This document shows, in pieces, positions 33,867-45,310 of a stretch of 64,000 bases of DNA; the first letter of the stretch is position 1; every line of letters begins with the position of its first letter. Position numbers and translations under genes: made by a program. Where the stretch lies: positions 1-64,000 of the forward strand of contig VWND01000048.1 in the NCBI GenBank assembly GCA_009599575.1, given 5' to 3'. Origin of the DNA: Blumeriella jaapii (Eukaryota; Ascomycota; Leotiomycetes; Helotiales; Drepanopezizaceae). A model generated the notes under the pieces. That model searched no databases and had not been told where the DNA came from. It saw nothing but the letters and a program-made list of their open reading frames with translations.

Positions 33867-34102
33867 ATTTTTTAAAAGCGCTTATAAATAGAATTACAAC
33901 CGATTTAACACCGAATCAAATCCGAGTTAATATTTAACGTAAATTTAATTTCGAATATAATCAGAATTAATACGCGATTAATTGAAAATTAATTTTAGTA
34001 TTATTAAAAATTAATAAATACGATAAATTATATAAAAATTTAAAGCTTCGAGAAAAATACAAATCTTATACGAATTTATTATTATATTTTATCAACGCTT
34101 TT
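33867..34102 (+). other. Sequence specific to D1 and D3, next to the satellite
   Basis: About 236 bp of AT-rich sequence is found only here and, inverted, at about 55136-55372. It links the D element body to the trinucleotide tract. No coding signal or LTR is seen. Confidence 0.6.
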
Positions 34103-35424
34103 ATTAATATTACTTCGCCGCCACCATCTCGCTGCCACCATCTCGCTGCCACCACCTCGCTGCCACCATTTCGTCGCCATTACTATTACCACCATTATTA
34201 CCACCACCACCATTATTACCACCACTACCACTACTATTTCGTCGCTACCATCTCGTCGCTACCACCTCGTCGCTACCACCTCGTCGCTACCATCACTACC
34301 ATTATTATTATTATTACTACTATTACCACCATTACCACCATTACCACTACTACTATCATTACTATTATTATTATCACTACTATTATTACCATTACTATTA
34401 CTATTACTACCATCATTTTGCTGCTATTATTTCGCTGCCATTATTTCGTCGCCATTATTTCGTCGCCACCATCACCATTATTATTATTATTATTACCACC
34501 ATTATTATCACTACTACTATTATTATTATTATTTCGCTGCTACCATTTCGTCGCTACTACCACCACTACGACTACTATCATTACTATTATCACCACCATT
34601 ACCATCATTACCACCACTACTACTACTACCATTATTACTACTACTACCACTATTACCACCACTACCACTATTACCACTATTACCATTACTACCATTACTA
34701 CCATTATTATTATCATTACTACCATCATTTTGCTGCCACTATCTCGCTGCCACCACCTCGTTGCCACCACCTCGCTGCCACCACCTCGTCGCTATCACCA
34801 CCACCACCACCACCACCACTACCACCACTACCATCATTATTATCACCACCACCATTATTACCACTACTACCATCATTTTGCTGCCACCACCTCGCTGCCA
34901 CCATCTCGCTGCCACCACTACTACCACCACCACCTCGTCGCCACCACCTCGTCGCCACCACCTCGTCGCCACCACCACTACTACCACTACCACCACTACC
35001 ACTACTACCACTATCACCACCACTACCACCATCACCACCACTATTACTATTACTACCATCCCCTCGCTGCCACCACCTCGCTGCCACCACCTCGCTGCCA
35101 CCATCTTGTCGCCACCACCACCACCACCACCACCACCACCACTACTACCACCACTACCACCATTACCACCATTATCACCACCATCATTATTACCACCATT
35201 ACCACCACTACCACCATTACCACCACTACCACCACTATTATCACTACTACTATTATTACCACTACTACCATCATTTTGCTGCCACCACCTCGCTGCCACC
35301 ACCTCGCTGCCACCACCTCGTCGCTATCACCACCACCACCACCACCACCACTATTACTACCATCATCACCACCACCATTACTACCACTACCACCACTATT
35401 ATCACCACCATCTCCCTGCCATTA
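34103..35424 (+). repeat. Trinucleotide satellite with embedded 14-bp minisatellite, left arm
   Basis: About 1.3 kb built from ACC, ACT, ATT and ATC-type triplets, so the plus strand is nearly free of G except in CG. Blocks of a 14-bp unit, GCCACCACCTCGCT, and a close variant with CGTCG recur through it. Because 14 is not a multiple of 3, all frames give the same cycling peptide (Leu-Pro-Pro-Pro-Arg-Cys-His-His and so on). The long frames at 34418-35521 and 34761-35507 are by-products, not genes. Confidence 0.9.
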
Positions 35425-35584
35425 TTGTAACTATTCAGCTTATTCGGCTGTTCGGCTATTCGGCTGTTCGGCTGTTCGGCTTTTCGTTATTTTTTCTAGC
35501 AAAATAATATTAGCGAAATAATAATAATAGCAGCGAAGTAATAGCAGCGAAAAAATAAATGTAATAAATTTTTTTTTTTTTGAA
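35425..35584. other. Central spacer of the palindrome
   Basis: About 160 bp separates the two oppositely oriented satellite arms. It holds an octamer minisatellite (35443-35482) and a T run (about 35569-35580). No coding signal. Confidence 0.7.
35443..35482 (+). repeat. Octamer minisatellite TTCGGCTG x5
   Basis: Five contiguous 8-bp units: TTCGGCTG, TTCGGCTA, TTCGGCTG, TTCGGCTG, TTCGGCTT. A weaker unit (TTCAGCTT) lies at 35434-35441. They lie at the centre of the palindrome. Confidence 0.9.
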
Positions 35585-36079
35585 AATACAAATGGTGATA
35601 ATAATGGTGGTGGTGGTGATAATAATAATAGTGGTGGTGATGGTGGCGACGAGGTGGTGGCAGCGAGGTGGTGGCAACGAGGTGGTGGCAGCGAGATAGT
35701 GGCAGCAAAATAATAGTAGTAGTGGTAATAGTAGTGGTAGTAATAGTAGTGGTGGTAGTGGTGGGTGGTGGTGGTGGTGGTGATAGCGACGAGGTGGTGG
35801 CAGCGAAGTGGTGGCAACGAAATGGTAGCAGCGAGATAATGGCAGCAAAATAATGGTAGTAATAGTAATAATAATAATAATAATAGTAGTGGTAGTAATA
35901 ATAGTAATAGTGGTAATGGTAGTAATAATGGTAATAATAGTAGTGGTGATAATAGTAGTAGTAATAGTAATGGTAATAATGGTGGTAATAATAGTAGTAA
36001 TAATAGTCGTAATAATAGTAATAACGACGAGATGGTAACAGCGAGGTGGTGATGGTAATAATAATAGTAATAATAGTAG
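35585..36079 (-). repeat. Trinucleotide satellite, right arm, inner part
   Basis: Plus strand is made of GGT, AGT and AAT-type triplets with blocks of GAGGTGGTGGCAGC, the reverse complement of the left-arm unit. It is interrupted at 36080 by D2 and resumes at 54723. Confidence 0.9.
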
Positions 36080-36492
36080 TGTAAGGATTGAAAGGCAGGG
36101 AAACACTAATTCAGACAATAAAGCTTAGATAAGATTGGATTGATAGTCAAACTGATTTCTACCTTTTATATTTCTAGTAAAAGGCGTGTATAAATACAAA
36201 AGGAGGGATGGAGCCTTCGAAAAAAATATTTCTTAAGAAACCAAGCGAATTTTATTTAGTATGCTTTTTCAGCCTTTATTTCGACCTTTTTTTATTTTTT
36301 TTAATATAATTTTAATAACTGGTTTTTTAGCAATTATTTCCATAAAATGTTTTATTTAAATATTATTTTTAGCTTTTATAATATTATCCGGCCCCTACGG
36401 TCTATTCGCAAAAAATGCTATTCGAGGATTAATAAAAAGCAAAGGGTTTTAGCGAATTATTTGATTTATATACGTGATATTAATTTCTGATA
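36080..36492 (-). repeat. 3' LTR of D2
   Basis: 413 bp, starting TGTAAGGATT on the plus strand and ending CTGATA, the RIP form of CTGACA. A purine tract (AAAAAAAGAAATAA on the minus strand, near 36493-36507) adjoins it. Length equals that of the other LTR. Confidence 0.95.
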
Positions 36493-37664
36493 TTATTTCT
36501 TTTTTTAAGCCTTTGGTTTTTAAAAGCGATTGATTTTTTTATGCGTATGCTTTCGTATATAACGTGCGTTACGCTTTCGAAATAACGTACGGTTTTTTCC
36601 GCTTTTAGTCGTGAATTATAGCTGTTTTTTCCGCTTTCGGTCGTAAATTATAGCTGTTTTGCTGTTTTGTTTTTTTTGTTTTCGATAGCGCTTCGTATTT
36701 TCGTTGAAAAAGCCTTTTTTTTTAAAATAGCCGCCATCTTTCTGCTTAACTTTTTTTTTTTTTTTTTTTTTTTTTTATTTTTTTCGTCAACTTTTTTTTA
36801 TTTTAATTAATTGCTTCTCGCCGCGTTCGCCGCGAACTTTTAAAATGCTTTTGACTTTTATTTGCTTTCGGTATGCCCGCCTGATTTTACGCGAAGGTAT
36901 TATAGCGGCCTTTTTGTTTTTTTACGTTTTCGAACTTTTTAGCGTGAAATGCAACCGTTGCAAAGCTTCGCATATTTAATGCTTTTTTGTGAATTTTTTA
37001 AACTTTTATTCGAATTCGCTTTTAATTAGCTATAAGTTTTTGCCGTACGCGCTATCGAAGCGCAAATATTTTTCGCGGATTTTAACGATTTTATAAATTG
37101 TTTCGATGCTGCTACCGCCGCTGCCGTTTTTTTTTTTTTTACTGCCGAAGCTAAAGCTTTTATTAAAACTTTTATCGATTTTATTATTTACGACGCTTAT
37201 ATAAATCGTTTAAAAAAGTAACGCTTCGGCTTTTATAATAATCGGAAATCGTACGAATCGCGCCGCGGCTCGGGCTGCCGCCGCTGCTGCTGCGTCCGTT
37301 TTTGCCGGTTTAACGGCTGCTGTTATTTTAAAAGCTTTGGCTGCGCCGGCTTTTTTTTTTAACGACGCTAATATAAAACGTATTTTCCGACGTTTCGAAA
37401 ACGTCGTTCGGATTTATTCTGACCAGTTAAATTAAATTCTGAATTTTTACGAAAATATCGTGGTTGCAATTCAGAATTCGACTACGGCTATCGTAAAAGC
37501 TTTAATTAAAATAAATCGAATATTCTGCGAATTCGTTTAATATTAATTTTGTTTAGTTTGCCGCTGTTTTTAAATTTAAAAAAAATAATAATAAAAATAA
37601 AAAGGAAAATAACGATAATAAAAATAAATTAGTTTAGCGGCGGTTTTAGGGTTTTCTAAATGTT
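36493..37664 (-). pseudogene. 3' extension of D2 between chromodomain and LTR
   Basis: About 1.17 kb downstream of the A4 insertion. On the minus strand it opens with the segment shared with D1 and D3, passes the Ala-rich run (near 37260-37330) and then continues with about 200 codons of polar, Lys/Arg-rich reading, including FGSKKKNGSGG near 37140 and CEALQRLHFT near 36970. These latter parts are absent from D1 and D3. GC content is higher than in most of the window. Whether this is pol tail or a separate gene is open. Confidence 0.5.
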
Positions 37665-37668
37665 TTTG

Positions 37669-37936
37669 TGTAAAACGGTGATACCTTGTATTGATAGGAG
37701 TTGGTAGTTTTAGCTATGGTCGAGGCATGGACCTTTCCGAAACCCCCTGCCATTAACTATCTTCAACAAATATAAGAGCAAGGCACCTCCTTTAAATAAT
37801 ACCATAGGCACGCAGTCTAATTCATATTTTTACTTATTTTTCTTTTTCTTTTTTCAGTTTTTTCTAAAGATTCCCTAAATTATCTTACTTACCGATATAT
37901 AGCCGTATCAGTTTGGTTTTCCTATTTACTTTTACA
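37669..37936 (+). repeat. 5' LTR of A4
   Basis: 268 bp, TGTAAAA to TTTTACA, one of the least mutated A LTRs. The internal leader begins TTTGATAACC. Confidence 0.95.
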
Positions 37937-38680
37937 TTTGATAACCTACGTAAAGATTCAAACTTCGGTGTTTCGTTTTTATATATTCGCCGATGCATTT
38001 TTTAAATTCGCAATCAAGGTCGATTTCGATATTTCGCTATTACGGCTTGAAAAACCTTTTATATGGTGTTATTCGCAGCTGCATCATATAAAAGACTTTT
38101 AATAACTTTTCTTATTTTGCGCACAGTTATTAAATTACAAAAATGTAATATATTTTAAAAACGTTTAAAATTACGGTTAGGCAATCCTGAACCGTACGAA
38201 GTTTAAAGTTCGAAAATCGCTTTTTTATTTAAAAATAACAAATCGAATATTGGTTCGTACGCTTCGACCGCTGCGTTTGGCTTTTTTAAATTAAATCTTT
38301 TTTAATTAAACGCTTGGCGAAAACTCAACCTTTTAATCTTACGCTTTGTGATTATAGCAATTACAATTTGCGGCTTTTTATTAAAAATAGTAAAAAAATG
38401 GCTGTACGTGTATTGGCCTGAGCTACGGAATATCGAAACCGTGGATTATATAACAATATTATATTAATTTAATCAACTTATTAAAAAACAAGTTTTTTAA
38501 TACGCTACCCAAATATTTAAACGCAATTTTATTTTATTTAATTTTTTTAAAGAATACAAAAACTTTTTTAATAGCTTTTTTATTAAAAACGATTCCTTTT
38601 ATATTAAAAACCTTTAATCTGCAATTTTAAAAAACACTTATTCGTTTAATTCAAATTCTACCAATACTTTTACTAATACT
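37937..38680 (+). other. 5' leader of A4 with small ORF remnant
   Basis: The leader contains the small-ORF frame (about 38118-38466), including the same hydrophobic run as in A3, with stops at a few Gln and Trp positions. Confidence 0.55.
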
Positions 38681-41140
38681 ATAAATAACGACGCTCTTCG
38701 TTTTCTTATGCGAGGCCGCATGCCCCTTTTTGGCTCCTTTGGTGCACTTTTATTTAATAGAGCCAATATTACCGATTTTATCGAAAAATATAAAAAAACT
38801 TATAAGGATTTCGGAGTTTCTGAAACTAAAATATTCGATAAACTTTTTCGTTATTATGACCTAACTACTAAAGATATCATTAAATCGATGAATAAATAAA
38901 AGGCTATTAAGGCTCGAAACTGGCGTAAACTAATTAAAGCTTTAAAATCGGAATTCCGAAACCACGATCGCTAGCAAATTCGCGATATTATCGCTTTTTT
39001 TAAATAGTTTGTTATAATAACTCGATAAGCCAAAAAACTTAAAGTTTATTATCGTATTTATACGAAAGTTTCTAACGTTTTCGTTAACAAAAAGATTTTA
39101 AACGAGGTTAAGCAGAAAAAATTGTTTTTATTTGGCCTTCCAATCAGTATTCGCAACAAAATTATTAAGCATTTTAAAATTAATAAACAAAACCTTGAAA
39201 CTTTCGATTAATACTTTAAATTTGTGAAATTCGTTTTCAAATAAAACCAAAGCGAACGTACCATCGATGTTATAAACTAAAAGAAATCTCCTTTTTTTAT
39301 TTATAAAAAAAAACGTAAAGCTTTAGTGCAAAAACATGCCCAGCTACTAAAAGTTACCGAAATCGCCAAAAAACAGCCAGTTATTATACCATTTAATCGT
39401 TTTGCAAAACTTATAAGCTTGGAAAAGCTTAATAAAAATATCGAAACTTTCGTATTAAAATTTACCGATATTAAAATTCAAAAGCTTTAAAACAAAATCG
39501 AGGGTTTTATATAATAGCAGAAAAAATTCTTTTACGTTAACTCGAATAATAAAAACGATCAAAATAGCTTTTATAACAATTATTTTTTTTAAAATACGCG
39601 AAGCGATCAGCTTCGCTAAGCTATCGTAAAAATAATAGCTGCCTAATGGCAATCTTTTCGTATTAGCGATTAGAATTAGCGAAACACTAATTATAATAAC
39701 GATTATCAAGGGAAAAAAGGAAATCAGCGCGGAAATCAAAATCGCGGCTATTAAAATAGTAAAAATAATTATCAAAAAAGATCTTATGGCCTTAAGTATA
39801 AGTTTTGTAACAATAAAGAAATTCACTGCGAAAAACCTTATATTCGCTTAAAATGCAAAGCATTTAATTTCTATATAAATAATAATATTTGTTATATTAA
39901 CAAATACGAAGCGATTTGCTTCGGCCCGACGAAAACAGAAATAAATTTTTTTAACAAAGCTGAAAATCAGAGCTGGTTAAATACTATTCGCTTAAAAGTG
40001 AAAAGTACGGAATAGAACGATTGCTTAGAAAACAAAAAAAATGCAAAAACGATTTTTACTAATAAAAAAAAAAATATTCCAAAAAGCGTATTAATCAAAA
40101 AGAAAACCTTTATCCCAAGCGTAAGTAAAGTTTAAATGTATAAATAAAAAACAAATATATATATTGCTAATGCAAATATCGCATTTGCAAATATTATAAT
40201 TATATAATTAAGCTAGCGAATTATAAAAAAGCAAAATGCTTCTGTTTTATTCGCCAAACCAATTAGTATAAAAAAAAGCGTTAGAATCGAAAGAAAAAAA
40301 GATTTTAAAATTCGAAAAAAATTCGATAAAACTATTAAAAAAACGCTTATAATAAAAAAAATTAACGACGATATAAAAAATATCGACACCGATATTCCGA
40401 TTCAAATCATTTAGAAAATACTAGCTTTTAAACGCTTATTATTAATGCGAAGCGAAAAATAAATCGACAAATATATTAGTTCCGAAGCAGTCGACGAAGC
40501 TATTGAAAAATCATAAAACAAAAAATTAAATTGAAATTCAGCGATTTATTTAATACAAAAGGGAAATTCGACAAAGTTATTAATAAACAAATCTTTATAT
40601 TAAAAAAAAACGAAAAAATTGAAATCATCCGAAAAGAAAACGATCTCGAATTAAAAAAAAACTAGAAAAAAATTTATAATACCGCAATCAATTTAACCGA
40701 TGAAAAGGAATCTTCGGAAAAAGTCAGTTTTTTAGCTCTCGCTATAAAAACTTAAAAATTAAAACGACGAAACTGCTTTTACACAGTTATAAAAGCATTA
40801 AAAATAAAAACAATGCTTAAAAAAAGTACGACCGCCCTCGTTTTATTCGATAATAAAACCGAAATCAATTGCATAAATCAAAAAACAATCGAAATTAATA
40901 ATATCCCGATTATCATCGATAAGCGAATAATTTATATTATCGTTAATAAAAACATTATTAAATTTAATAGAATTATACGAAATATAAAAATGGACGTTAA
41001 AAGTATTATTATTTATAAAAACTTTTTAATAATAAAAAAATGCTCTTATTCTATTATTTTTGAAATACCCTGGATCTTGGAAAGTTTCGTAAGCTTTAAA
41101 TACACCGAAAACGGCCAGATAAAAGCTTTTTTCTGAAATT
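38681..41140 (+). pseudogene. gag-protease of A4
   Basis: The start codon is ATA at 38681 instead of ATG. The gag N-terminal part is open at 38708-38899 and keeps NRANITDFIEKY. The Cys/His region lies near 39790-39870. The protease lies at 40813-41136, the longest open part, with Phe-Asp-Asn-Lys-Thr-Glu at 40846-40863 (Gly lost) and a well-preserved C-terminal half ending in a PWILES block. A4 lacks the frameshift that A3 has in gag near 15560. Confidence 0.8.
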
Positions 41141-41281
41141 AGAACCGATCCTTTCAAAATTAAATCACCGTCGCCGGCGATAAAATCTTTTTAATCGACG
41201 TTTTATCGGAAAACGAATAGCCGGCTCTGGTCTTAAAACAAACGCTGGGCTATAAAACCTGGAAAATACTTAGCTAAAAGC

Positions 41282-41314
41282 ATTCGCGTCACTAATCGAA
41301 ATAGCACCGCGAAT
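41282..41314 (+). repeat. 33-bp hairpin module H1 of A4
   Basis: Perfect ATTCGCG and CGCGAAT arms, between protease and RT. Confidence 0.85.
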
Positions 41315-41469
41315 AAAATTGGCCAATATTAATATTTTTAGCTATTAATTCGGAAATAAAATTTCGAAAATTTCGTTTTCGTATTAAACAAACCCGATCC
41401 ATATATTTTACCTTTTTATATTAATATCAGCATTTTTTATAAACGCAAAGCTAATAAAATACGATTTGT

Positions 41470-42610
41470 GAATTTTAGCGAATCCGATAGAAATATTTTC
41501 GAAAAAATAAACGATTGGTTTGAAAAAAATAAAACAACAAAACCGTTCTAATTAATTATTAGCGAGCTCGAAAGACTTATCACCGGCCGATTTTCCAGCT
41601 TATCACCTGGCAGCCGATTTATAAAAAAACGATTTAATAACTTAGCAATCGAAACTTAACTTTTGCTAAAAAAAAAAAAAGTTTTATACGAAGTTTTACG
41701 CAACCGAAAAAAGGTTATAATTTTCGACTTTACCGAAATAAATCAATTCAGTTTTGACGTAACGCTTCACATCGATATTAAAACCGTGCTTTACGAAGCC
41801 TGGCAAAAAAAAACCTTTTTAATTCTTAGAGCTTTCTAAGATAAAATAGTCGAAATGCTAAAAAAACGAATTAAGCAAAAGATTCTCGAATTCTGCTACG
41901 GCTTATACAAAAACAAATAGTTTATCGTTGCGAAAAAAGAAAAAAGCATTTATAAATTTATTATCGCAATCGTCGAAATAAACAGAATAACGATACGAAA
42001 CGTTAACGTGCTATTTAACGTCGATTAATTTTCAAACGAATTCGCAAAGCTAACGATCGCTTTTTTTTTCGATTTGTTTTCCGACTACGATTATTTAATG
42101 CTTAACCTACGATTTCGAAATATAACGGCAATTTAAATACTAATCGGTCTGCTGCGTATAACGAAAATACTTATAAAAGCTACTAATTTAATCGTTTAGT
42201 TCGTAAAAATCGTATACAAAATTCTTATAACTTGTATTTCTGATATTGCTTTTTTTTACGTTGACGACGTTAAAATAAAAAGCTTTAAATTATATTATAA
42301 TAAAAAGATTTTTTCTAAAATTCGACGTTATATAATAAAATATATTTAAAACATCGACAAAGTTATAATCTGTTTCGAAAAAGCTAAAATTACGATTGGT
42401 TTTCGATCAAAATTCTATATGCCCGAAATAAATATTATTAATTATATAATTAACAGCGCTGGCCGCTACTTTTAACGAAAGAAAATTGAAAAAATCTGCG
42501 AATAAAAAAAATATAAAAATATTACCGAAGCCAAAGCTTTTATTAGCGTTGTGATTTATTATCGCAATTAAATTAAAAACTTCTTTTAAAAAACTGCACC
42601 CATTTACGCT
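41470..42610 (+). pseudogene. Reverse transcriptase of A4, catalytic box intact
   Basis: Collinear with the A3 RT. The catalytic box at 42257-42268 reads Tyr-Val-Asp-Asp, the only fully conserved one among the four A copies that include RT. Stops elsewhere, at Gln, Trp and Arg positions, still make the gene non-functional. Confidence 0.85.
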
Positions 42611-42689
42611 ATAATAAAAAAAAAAATCGATTTCGTTTAGGAAAAAAAGCAGAACAAAACTATAAAAGTTTTTAAAAACGACTTTTTAT

Positions 42690-43160
42690 CGGTTTTATCG
42701 CTTATGCGAATCGATTACAGCCCAAACGCAAAAGAAATCATTTTAATTATCGACGCTAATATCTTCGATTGGAAAGCTGTATTATAACAAATCGATAAAA
42801 ACAAAAAACGGCATTTTTTACGATTTAAAAACGGCCTATAATCTTTCGCAAAAACACGCTACGATGCTATTAAACGAAAATATCGAGGCGCTTTTAAAAT
42901 AATAAAAAAAATAAAAAGCGAATTGTACGACGTATATTTTATTTTGAAAACAAACGCAAAAGTTTTTGTCGACCAATTAAATAAAAAAGCCAGCGACCTG
43001 CCAAAAGCATTCGTTACTAATTAAATAGCTTGGATGCGATTTATAAACTTCGAAATCAAATATATTAAAAAAATAATTAATATAGCGGCAAATAGCTTTT
43101 CCAAACGAAAACGTTTTTATTCGTTTGATTTCGCTAAACAAAACGAACAAAATATCGACG
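42690..43160 (+). pseudogene. RNase H of A4
   Basis: Collinear with A3. It keeps IIDANIFDWKAVL and ARYDAIKRKYRG, with Trp preserved at a position that is a stop in A3. Confidence 0.8.
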
Positions 43161-43224
43161 AATAAATCGCTAATAAAATCGGCTGCTTCGCTATTTGCGT
43201 TTTGAGTTTTATAAAGCCAAAACC

Positions 43225-43320
43225 ATTCGCGTTGCTATCTCGGCTAGCATCGCAAATAAAAAACACCGATTTTCGGGCCGAAAAAGCATTCGCGTTATTA
43301 TTTCGGCTAGTACCGCGAAT
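43225..43320 (+). repeat. 33-bp hairpin modules H2 and H3 of A4
   Basis: Copies at 43225-43257 (right arm changed to CGCAAAT) and 43288-43320 (both arms perfect). The open frame 43202-43462 runs across both. Confidence 0.85.
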
Positions 43321-43449
43321 GGATTTAATCGAAAACAATCGGGATAAACCGATTAACGACGAAAATAAACTTTTGATCGATAATTACGAAACCAAAGATT
43401 TTTATTTAATCGTATATTATTTAATTATTTTATTCAAATTATTTAGCGT

Positions 43450-44780
43450 GCTAAACTATTAATTCAAATTATTTAAAAACCAAGCTTTCGATTATATTTT
43501 AGCCGATAAAAAGCTATACAAAATAAAAAATAATATATATTAAAAACGGCTAATAATAAATAATAAAATCGATAAGTTTTAAATTATAAAAAAAGCCTAC
43601 GAAAAAGTGTTTTATAAAAAAGCTAAAACCATTTATTACCGAATCAAAAACGACTTCTGGTAAAGAAAATGTTTCGAAGATTGCAAAGCTTTCGTTAAAA
43701 GCTGTATCTTTTGTTAAAAACGAAAGCCTGGCCGAAAAAAAAATTTATTATATCCGACGTAATTTTCCGAAATTTAAAAAAAAGTCAATCTCGACGTTAT
43801 ACGCGTATTAATCACCGATCGCGGTTATATATATTTCGTATTCGCTATTAATAATTTATTTAAATAGCTTAAAAAACGATTTTTCCGAAACGTTATTTTC
43901 GAAACTATAGCGATCTTTTTCTGAAAAAACGTTGTATATCGATATAATTTATTTAGCAAATTAAACGTCGATAATAAATTCGAAAACAAAAGCGTTATCG
44001 AAACCTTTATAAAAAAATACGGCATTTAACGCATTTAAATCTTAGCCTATAATTCGAAAAATAATAAATTCGTTAAACAAAGCTATAAAAATATTTTTAA
44101 CGGCTTTTTAAAAGCTATTCGAGAAAATTATAAGCGTTGGTCGCGGAAATTCTCGGAAATGCTTTTTATTATGCGCATATGCATATACGCTTTTATTAAA
44201 ATGATTTTATTTTTTATTTAATACGATAAAAACGCTCGATTATTTTTAAAAATAAAATGGCCTGTGTAAAAGCTTTATAACGTAGTTAAAATAAAAACGA
44301 AAGCTGATTTATTAATAATAAAGTTTAAGCAATTCGATTACCGCGATATAAATATAAAAAAGATAATCCTAAAAAAAAAAAAAATATAAAAAGGCAGCTA
44401 AAAAAGTCTGGGATAAAATTAAGATTTTAAAAAAAACGCTAATTAGAAAAAAAGATCTGGTTTTAATTTACGACGTCCAGCGCGCTATCGACAAATCGGC
44501 CGATATTAAGCTTAATTATAAATGGCTCGGATCCTACGAAATATACGAGGCCGAATTAAATAAAAGCTATTATAAACTTACGGAATTCGATAAAACAAAA
44601 CTAAAAAAAACGTTCGCCGCTAACCGATTAAAGCGATTTTACAAAAAAAATTAGCAAATCTATTCTTTAGATTTTAAATTAAAAAGCGATTCCGATTTCA
44701 GCGATTCCGACGACGATTCCGACCAAAGCGATTATATTTTTGAAAAAAAAAAATTTTTTGAAAAGGTTTAGAAACAACCG
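43450..44780 (+). pseudogene. Integrase with GPY/F module of A4
   Basis: Collinear with A3. The zinc-binding region (43570-43730) and the core can be followed. The GPY/F segment near 44515-44560 reads KWLGSYEIYEAE. The acidic tail near 44690-44745 is Ser/Asp-rich. No chromodomain. Confidence 0.8.
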
Positions 44781-45310
44781 AACGATAATCCCGCTGCTAA
44801 AACCATAATTTAAATCGTGATTTTATTTATAATCAAAAAAAAAAAAAATGCTTACAAAATTGTTTACTAACTGTTTTACTGTTTTTATTATTTATTATTT
44901 TCCTTTTTATTATATACTGTTTTATTATTTTTATTTTGCTTTGCTTATATACAATTTAATTATTTTGTTTATTTTTAAAACCTTTTTTTTATATTGTTTA
45001 AAACACCTATTGTACTTTTCTTTGTTTAATTATACTTTTGTTTATCAAAACAAAAGCTTTATATATATTTAAGCCGCATATCTGATATATTTATATCGTT
45101 CGCATATTTTACGAAAACTATTTTTTATGCATTTTATTATTTGCTACTTTCTGTATTATTTACTTTTTTCGCTGTTCTAAACGAATGCCTGCCTGAATAA
45201 TTATAATTTATTAAAAAAACAGCATGCGGATTCCCGTGATTTTTAAATACAAATACCTTATAATTCCCGTACTTTTTTTTATTTATTTTTTAACAAATAT
45301 AATATATTTT
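44781..45310 (+). other. Spacer between integrase and ORF3 of A4
   Basis: Non-coding, T-rich. The intact A3 target site is visible here (ATAT at 44912-44915). The open frame 44848-45072 is low-complexity and has no counterpart in the other copies. Confidence 0.6.

Noticed and set aside
35443..35482. A telomere-like tandem repeat
   Set aside because: The unit TTCGGCTG is not the fungal telomere unit TTAGGG, the array has only five units, and it lies at a palindrome centre and not at an end.
34418..35521. A 367-codon open frame and other long frames rich in Thr, Ile, Pro and His
   Set aside because: They are produced by the trinucleotide and 14-bp satellite. Similar frames exist on both strands and in all phases, with no domain or start context.
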